Source: Cryptomeria japonica
Taxonomy: Eukaryota > Streptophyta > Pinopsida > Cupressales > Cupressaceae
Direction of reading: 5' to 3'
NCBI RefSeq assembly: GCF_030272615.1
Contig: NC_081410.1
Location: 284,515,957 to 284,579,956, forward strand
DNA length: 64,000 bases
The notes under the pieces are model-generated. The model searched no databases. It had not been told where the DNA came from and worked only from the letters and a program-made list of their open reading frames with translations. Positions 57,084 to 64,000 of the stretch are shown one piece after another. Made by a program: the position numbers and the translations under genes. Positions within the stretch are counted from its first letter, which is position 1. Each line of letters opens with the position of its first letter.

Positions 57084-59950
57084 ATGGATCCATCACATAT
57101 CACAGATAGAGATGTACCTTGCGACACTTCTACCAAGTAGGTAAACCTCATTGTAATTGTACAAATTAGGTAGAAGCAAACTGTTACATTATTATGTTCT
57201 TTTTTTTAGTGATTTATACTAATTTTGTAATTGTTAATAATATTCTTGACACAAACGGATGTTTGGGGAAAGGGGAAGGGAGTTGCAGTACCTAAGCACC
57301 TTTTTATGGATGTGGAATCATTAGGGTTTAGCAATGATGACCCTGAAGATCCCACAGACCTTGTGAAATTATTTAAAATGCCTCTTATAAAAATTAGAAA
57401 AGAGATTGTTGCTTTGGCAGCCGTGCATCCTACCACTGATGAGATACGACAGAGGGTGGAATTATTGTATAAGACACTAGAAAAATTGCAAGTAAGTAGT
57501 AATGAAAGCTTTAATTATAACAAAAGTTCAATAATGGTTTATATTTTATTCTCTTTTTATGTCATTAAGTAAAATATGTATGTATTGTTTTTACAACAAT
57601 TTATCTGCCCTCATGAAAGTCGTTCCTATGATCAGGGTGTTGCAGGATTAGGTGATGACGATTTTCTTGTATTATCACTTGCTTGGCTTATCACTCTGAA
57701 TACCCAAAACACATCATACTTGATACTGTCAATTTTCAAAATAAAGGTTCATCCTTGTTTACAATTCTTGCACTTTTTATATATTTAATGTTTGATTAAT
57801 TTAATGTATTATTCTTTAGGTGCTCTCAATGTTACTGTGCAAATGCCAATGCTGCCTCATCAGAGGTCACCCTCACCTGTATTGCTGACTACAATGTTGG
57901 CAACACGTAGCATGCAGACATCCTCTAGTACACATCATATTGGCCCGCCCATTGTTGGTAGATCCCTCTTTTTCTCTATCTTCTGTCATGTGTTTATTTC
58001 TCTTCAAGCATTCTTTCTTGAATTCTAATGTCATTTCATAGTGGATTCATTTTTTGCAAGAGGAGATGCACATGAGGATGTGCCATAGGCGACTACTATT
58101 TATAACATAGCATCGTTTCCTTGATCTTCTCATATTGCTAGTATGGGAACATTGCAGGCCACATTCGTGGTGAGCGACGAAGAAATGCTTCCCTTAAAGA
58201 TACAAAAGGTTCCAGGTATTTTAAAATTATTATTATATATACTCTAATTGTAATTTACTTTATGATCACTCATTTTGGACTAATATTGATCCCATGAATT
58301 TTTTGCAGGCAATGATATTTTTTATAAACATCTTAGTGACATTGCATTGTAGATATTTGGGCCCACTATACGTAAAAGGTGGTACATCATATGTGAACTA
58401 ACCCTTATCTACTTTTGATTTCATATCATTGCTAGAATACTTTTCCTTTGATCCATTTCTTGAAGTGTAATAAATGTAGCTTCAATTCATTTCTGAATCT
58501 AACAGGTTTGTTTTTGCTTTAAAAGGTGGAATGACCAAGAAAAAAGGTTAAAAGATGAATTGACAAACCAAATGGTTGAGTGGTTTGGAAATGACACCTT
58601 TGACAAAACCAAGCTCCTTGAAAAAGCTGGAACATATCTAAAGTATGTGAGGGACCAATACAAGACCCATTTGGAGAGGAACCTAAAGTACGAGTGTCCC
58701 CCCATGATTCCAGAGAGGGAGTGGAAGGACCTGATTTTTTATGCCAAGGAGAGAATTGAAATGAAAAAAGGAAATACACCAAAAGAAGGTACGGGATACT
58801 ATTAAGAATGTAATTATGTAATAATTAATTACTCTTTATATTTATATAATCTAACATATTTCAAACATTTTATAGACTGAGTGACACGTCAAAGGAAACC
58901 AAGGCAAGGCAAGAAAAGCACGGGCAACACAAACTCGGCTTTGGTGGTTACATGAAACTTGCTGCATGAATTGTAAGTATCTCATGTAAACTCCCATATT
59001 GTCTCAAAATATTAATAAATTGTAAACATTTTTTTAATCAAACAATGCAAGCAAAATTCACGGTACCAAGCAAAAATGCAGGGCTCTGAATTCAATAGAG
59101 TGCCCACAGAAGATGACAAGAGAATTGCCTACCAGCAAGGCTATTCAGTCGTGGCTGATCGGCTACGCGAATTGAGTGGGCATACACAACATTCAAGTGC
59201 ATCTGTCACACAGGTAAATATGGTAAATGGAATGTCACACAGGTAAATATGGTAAATGGAATTTGTTTCAAATTGAATACTTTACCAATAATCTGATTGA
59301 TGTTGAGTTCCAACATAAAGTGACTATATTTGTTTTAAATAAGCAAGCAATGATAACAATGTGCATGTCATTGGAATGCAACCTGCTAATTGTAAAACAC
59401 CACCTACACATGAAGGTCTAGATGTGCATCCCAGTAGTGGAGGTATTCATTTGCTATTCAAATTTATTTATTTAGCTATTAATTCAATTAAAGATCTTAA
59501 TTTGTAATTAGAGTAGTCATTAATGTAACCTTTCTTGTTAATATTTTAGAGCATGTAGTCGATGGTGAGCAAGTGGAGCATGATCTGGGTACACAACCTC
59601 AAGAACATGATGTTCCCCACGCAGGTGAAGAGGACCGTGGTGTTCAACATGTTGAGGTTGAGGCTACACAAGATGAAGTGGCCCCATCAGGTAAAGAGCA
59701 CAACAATTATGTTCTCTAAATTAATGAAATACTTGTAACAATAATTTTTTTTTTTTTGGATCTAACCCATTTCTTTGTTATTGCAGAGGACCCCCCTTCG
59801 CTTCAGTGTCCTCATCCTCAGTATAGGACTAGGCATACATTGAGATCACGAGCAATTGGTGAAACATTTGCAGAGGGGGGAAATGATGAAGACACCGATG
59901 TTCCACTTAGTCTTTTCATAGCTTCGAAGAAAAAACAAAGAAAGAAATGA
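57084..59950 (+). pseudogene. Ptta/TnpA-like second CACTA protein
   Basis: Begins MDPSHITDRDVPCDTSTK (57084). Exon-like blocks follow: VAVPKHLFMDVESLGFSNDD, IRQRVELLYKTLEKLQ with donor GTAAGT at 57493; a Pro/Ser-rich block (MPMLPHQRSPSPVLLTTM); the Ptta core at 58530-58790 (RWNDQEKRLKDELTNQMVEW, LKYVRDQYKTHLERNLKYEC, PPMIPEREWKDLIFYAKERI); then QEKHGQHKLGFGGYMK; an acidic block (VDGEQVEHDLGTQPQEHDV); and a last exon from 59787 (PQYRTRHTLRSRAIGETFAE) ending in basic KKKQRKK and TGA at 59948. En/Spm TnpA binds subterminal repeats and regulates the element; that role is inferred. Some joins lack good splice sites and stops occur. Confidence 0.7.
59204..59261 (+). repeat. 29-bp tandem duplication across a splice donor
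   Basis: tgtcacacaggtaaatatgg then taaatggaa occurs twice back to back (59204-59232, 59233-59261), perfect. Each copy contains the donor-like CACACAG/GTAAAT at the end of the exon of the TnpA-like gene. Confidence 0.95.
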
Positions 59951-59984
59951 TTGTAATCTAACTTATTTGATAATGACTGATTTT

Positions 59985-60185
59985 TATGTGTTAGTGAATG
60001 TAATTATGTGCTAATTAATGGTTATGGATGATATGTGTTAATTAATATTGATGAATGTTGTGTGTTAATTAATGTTAATCAATGTTATGTGTTAATGAAT
60101 GTTATGTGATATTAATGAATGAATGCTATATTTTATTAATGGTAGAAATAATTAATGAATGAATGTTATAAGATGTTAATGGGGA
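59985..60185 (+). repeat. Degenerate ttaatgaatgttatgtg minisatellite
   Basis: Words of the type gttaatgaatgttatgtg and attaatgaatgaatg follow each other with a loose 15-30-bp period downstream of the TnpA-like gene. Subterminal repeats are expected near CACTA ends, but these could be plain low-complexity DNA. Confidence 0.55.
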
Positions 60186-60199
60186 ATTTAGAGTGATGT

Positions 60200-60220
60200 T
60201 GGGGGAGGGGGGGGGGGGGG
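60200..60220 (+). repeat. Poly-G tract
   Basis: gggggagggggggggggggg, a 14-base G run with a preceding shorter one, in otherwise AT-rich DNA. Confidence 0.9.
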
Positions 60221-61364
60221 AATGAGCTTCCACCTTCATGTGGTTGGCCCTGTTAAGTAGAGAATATTAAACTATTCTCGAAACCAAGCGAAGCTCAACA
60301 AGGTAACACACTTTTCAATATTTCATTATGTTGCACAGTTAATCTTATTGAATAATGTATATTGAATCTTAATTGCAAGGTCCAACAGAGCCAACATGAA
60401 CAACAACACCATGAGTTGCTGGGTATAATGAACTACCATATTATCTTGTCTTTACACGAACAATATGAGTTGCTTCTAGTGTTGATATCCAAGGTGGGAC
60501 TGCAAAAGTTATGAATATGCCTCATCCTTGTAAGCTTTTTTATTACAACTCCTAATTCTTGAGACTAAACTTTTTGTTCTTGATGTTTTTCACTAGTTGT
60601 CATAACCTTTGGCTTTGATGCTTGTGCCTTAATAGAACTAGATGTTTCTTGTATGCATACTTGGTCAAGGACTGCATTATGATGCTATAGGGCTACAAAC
60701 TAAGATTATTTATTGTATTGAGTTGCACATTTGTCATGAGTTTCCCTATGATTGCTATGCACATTTATGTATATACACTATTTCTAGTCTATATATTGAT
60801 ATTAATTTTGAGAAAATATTACAAAACTTAGAGTATTCTCCATAAGACTAGAAAAAAGCTCAGATAAATTTCTGTAGTGTTTTCTTACAATTACTTGCGA
60901 TCATTTTTTTAGGAGTCCTGGTATCCATTTATAATAGTATGGATGCATACAAGCTTTGGACCCTTCAAAAGAAAGATTGTTACAAACAACCAGTCATTTT
61001 CAAGAAGCAGTTATAAGTCCTTTTTAGCATCTATGGCTTCCTCTGCTTGTTGTTTTGTTGCAACCTCCTATAACTGCTCCCGAGCATCTTCTTTCTATCC
61101 TATATACTTATCTTTCCACTCCTGATACACATCATCACTAGGCCAAGTAAAACTAGCAATCTTCTATTTCATATCTTCTAGTCGCTTCTAAGTGACTCAT
61201 ACATGCCCAATCTCTATTTCTATGAAACCATAATGAGATTTCACTTTTTCAATTTCCTCAATTGTTTGGACAAATAAGGATGTGTCATTAGTACTAATAA
61301 TCTGATTGATCCTTAGGGACAAATTGTGGTCCACCTCCTTTAACCAAGTCTTCTCTTCCTTTAG
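60221..61364. other. No gene seen; candidate right end of the CACTA element
   Basis: Open frames at 60642-60845 and 60943-61125 have no motif. tttctgtagtg ends at 60879. From about 61000 the minus strand is Lys/Glu-codon rich and probably belongs to the broken ORF on its right. Confidence 0.45.
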
Positions 61365-64000
61365 CTAGATAGGACCAATGAAACCTCCTGGAAACATTTC
61401 AAATTTATGATTTGAATATTCTTTCCTATAAAGTTGGGCTTTTCTTTTTATACCTACTCCTTCCACTGAAAGAATATTCATCTCTTTTATAAACTCACAT
61501 GTGGACCTTAGATTGTCATTCTCTTCTGTATCTGCATGGGAAGAACACATGAGCTCTAACTCTTTACCTCTAGGCACCCACTTATTCAGGATTGGTTCCA
61601 AAGTGGCTTCTTCTCTCAATTTGATCAAAATCTCAAGAATCCTCTTCATATTTATGTATACATTGGAGGTTTTGACTGAGTGAGCAAACTTCAAGATGGT
61701 GGCTTTCACCTTCTCCTCATATTTGTTTGCATACAATGTATGAGCTTGTTTCAATTTTTCCAACTCATGTTGGACATTTTCAATTAATTAAGAACTAGAA
61801 GGCATAGGAGAAGGGGGATATTCAATGATGGGACTAGTAGGAGGGGGTCTTGCTGGAGAGGAGGCCATCATGAGTGTAGAAGATTCACCAGGATGATATT
61901 GACCTACCAGTTGACTCTGGAGTCTAGCAATTATGCTATCTCTATTGGCTATTCCTTCTTTAGCATCATTGTAAGCTTTTAAAATAGTCTCCAACTTCAA
62001 TTGGAGATTAGCCTTTTCTTGTGCCTCTTTCTCTGCCATTGCAACACTGAATTTTGCAGTCTCTAGGACTATGCTTGCAGCTTCCACTACCCCTGTGTCT
62101 TGGACTCTTTTAACTATCATGCCTCCTAAGAGGCTAGAATCTAATGCATCCTTCTTCTTTTTTCATCCTTCTTTAAAGACCACATGACAAGAGCAGCATT
62201 ATCTTTGCTGAATGTCATTCCTTCTATAGGCTTTGTTTCTTTCCTCACTACATCAAGCACTAAGGCATCGGCTATATCCCATTCAGGGAGAATCAACACA
62301 CCAACCTTTGCTACCATTTCTCTTCCTTTCTTAGGGGTGATTGCTTTGAAATCCTCCATCATTTCTTGCTTAACCTCTTCTTCTACCTGAGTTGTATTTT
62401 TAAGAGGTTGTTCACTTTTCCTCTATTCACATCTAGTCTTGAATTGATCAATATTTTGCTTCGATAGAAACTGTATAAAAGCTCCCGATGTGATAAAATT
62501 ACTGTCAGCTAGGAATTCTTCACTAGCTTGGTTAACAACAAGGTCCATTTCTTGGCCCTTTAACTCACCATCAGTCAAATCCATTTCAACATTAGGTGGC
62601 TCTTCAGGCATCCCCTCTTGGGTCTCCTCATAGGTATAGGCAATCTCACTGAGACTCCCTAACTGCAATAATTGTTTAGCCACAACTTGTTCATCTCCAA
62701 TGTGGATAGGAGACTAAGATGGAGAATATTAAGGCTCATCAATTTCAATTTCCTTTCCCACTCTTTGCTTCTTAGGGGAATCCTGGATGTCAATGACATC
62801 TTCAATTTTCCTCTTCCCTTTTGAAGTGGAAGGCTTACCTATCACTGGCATTATCATAGTGTACTTTCACCTTTTGTGCATTACATAGTCACCACGTGGG
62901 ATATCTCTAGCAAAGGAAGGCTTAGGCAATACCATCTTAGCCTTATTAGGCTCATTTTGCATTATGGCCTCCCTCTTTTCTTTTAAGGTCTGCATGAGAT
63001 CTTCAAAATAAAGAATCAGGAATTTTATTTTCTCCTCAAATGGATTAAAGCTAGAAAGGGGGTCATAACCTATGTCAAATTGAAATCAAGGGCTTTCTTA
63101 TATGCCACCCACTTCTCCTTCCTCAGTTCTTGCTCATCTAAGTTGAATTCATTTTTAATCAAATCTTCTGGGAACTAAAATTGATGTGGCCTACCTCTGC
63201 ACACTGCTCTTTTTCTGAACATGCCATTGAAAAAATCCTCAGGGTCTGCACATCTTGACACTATAGTAGACAACCTATATGGCTTAAAGAATTCTTCAAA
63301 AAATCTCCATGACCCTTAGTGATCACAAAATGGTGAGCCATGGTAATAGTTGGGAAAATAGTCCCTTTACCTCTATTGGTTAGCTCTGCTTCTTGTACTC
63401 CCCCAATATGTCTCAGGACTTCTGCAATCCCTATCTTCAATGGGACCTGATAGGGTAGTAAAAAGGGGGTGCCTCTAAATCCAAACACTCTAAAAATAGT
63501 AGACACAGAGTATAAATATATGTCTCCCCAATTGTGAACAATCTTGATATCCTCTGCAAACTCCTTTGGTCTGAGAAACTCCAAAAGAGCCTTAGGAATT
63601 CTAGGGTTTTCTCTGCATAGAAGAATCCTAATTTTAGATGCAAAGCATCTATCAAACTTTAAATAACTTACATCTTCTCTATCCCAAGATAGAATGGTAC
63701 TCCATAATTGCATTGGCATCTCCTCTTAATCCTTGACCTTAATCAGGTCCATCTCCTTTCCAAAATAATTAGCCCCTTTGAACAAAAACATATGCATTAA
63801 CATGAAGTACCATCTAAATGGTCTATCCACCTTACCATTTTTTATTCCTACTAGCCCTTTATGAATTGCATCAGCAAGGTATGAGGCATAATCAAATGTT
63901 ATTGCTAGGGAGGGGTTTAGAATTTGTGCAATCATTAACATATAATGGGTTGGCATATTCTTTTTCAGCATCCTCTCCAAACATTTGGCATAATGCCCAA
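61365..64000 (-). pseudogene. Long broken ORF of unknown family, open at the right edge
   Basis: Reading leftwards from 64000: a globular head (LNPSLAITFDYASYLADAIH, WYFMLMHMFLFKGANYFGKE; one stop near 63728; MPMQLWSTILSWDREDVSYL, RPKEFAEDIKIVHNWGDIYL, PYQVPLKIGIAEVLRHIGGV, TITMAHHFVITKGHGDFLK), a middle (DPEDFFNGMFRKRAVC, LDEQELRKEKWVAYKKALDF), a basic then acidic linker (STSKGKRKIEDVIDIQDSPK) and a coiled-coil tail (AEKEAQEKANLQLKLETILK, 61788-62120; 61365-61763). At least three stops and two frameshifts. About 880 codons are covered and the start is outside. I do not recognise it. Its layout matches the orphan ORF of element A, so it may be part of another retroelement. Confidence 0.5.

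Larger units (their letters stand above)
52541..60879 (+). mobile_element. CACTA (En/Spm) DNA transposon with two genes
   Basis: A Tnp2-type transposase gene with DUF4218 and DUF4216 parts (52541-56523) is followed in the same direction by a Ptta/TnpA-like gene (57084-59950). This pair is the classic En/Spm layout. The right terminus may be 60879, where tttctgtagtg nearly equals the common end TTTCTTGTAGTG; a left terminus is uncertain (cactacta at 51064 shares only six bases). No 3-bp target duplication could be shown. Many introns keep GT..AG borders, but stops and a frameshift show decay. Start is set at the first recognised exon. Confidence 0.75.

Overview
This window looks like intergenic DNA from a large, transposon-filled plant nuclear genome, most likely a gymnosperm (conifer-like). 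The reasons are AT-rich composition, wall-to-wall nested Ty3/gypsy and Ty1/copia LTR retrotransposons, a two-gene CACTA transposon with plant introns, and a broken plant PLS-type pentatricopeptide-repeat (PPR) gene whose repeat wording (MDIHQSI, MYAKCGS) is common in gymnosperm PPR proteins. I see no intact host gene, no tRNA or rRNA gene and no CRISPR array. The species call is inference.

Layout. 1-2250: a decayed coding tail and AT-rich filler. 2252-15266: element D, a minus-strand Tat/Ogre-like gypsy element (gag, protease, G-patch, RT, two RNase H domains, integrase, 1.29 kb 5' LTR). Its integrase is split by a 2099-bp insertion (3184-5282) with a perfect GACAC duplication. D itself sits in an old copia LTR (15267-15480). 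15623-23846: element E, a minus-strand chromovirus (gag to chromodomain, 0.82 kb LTRs) whose protease holds a further ~2 kb LTR-like insert with a 415-bp tandem duplication. 24340-24677: a LINE RT scrap, cut by element A (24678-37747). A is a copia-type element with gag zinc knuckles and an unidentified ORF but no visible pol; its 3' LTR is truncated. Inside A is element C (28618-36715), the youngest insertion: 1.7 kb LTRs, perfect CTAAG duplication, and one long frame with a protease and a G-patch-like segment but no RT or integrase. 37748-42859: 5.1 kb I cannot assign. 42860-49511: element B, a full-length copia element with 1039-bp LTRs, its 1381-codon frame broken almost only by in-frame stops. 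50341-51010: PPR pseudogene. 52541-59950: CACTA (En/Spm) transposon with a Tnp2/DUF4218/DUF4216 gene and a downstream Ptta/TnpA-like gene. 61365-64000: a long broken minus-strand ORF whose architecture resembles the orphan ORF of element A.

How it fits together. The nesting gives an order of events: LINE, then A, then C; copia LTR, then D, then the 2.1 kb chimera; E, then its 2 kb insert. Nearly every coding unit carries stops or frameshifts. Elements A and C lack visible polymerase genes and, if they moved, depended on enzymes supplied in trans. The best candidates for undescribed biology are the orphan ORF family seen in A and at 61-64 kb, the pol-less protease/G-patch element C, and the opposite-orientation chimeric insertion in D.
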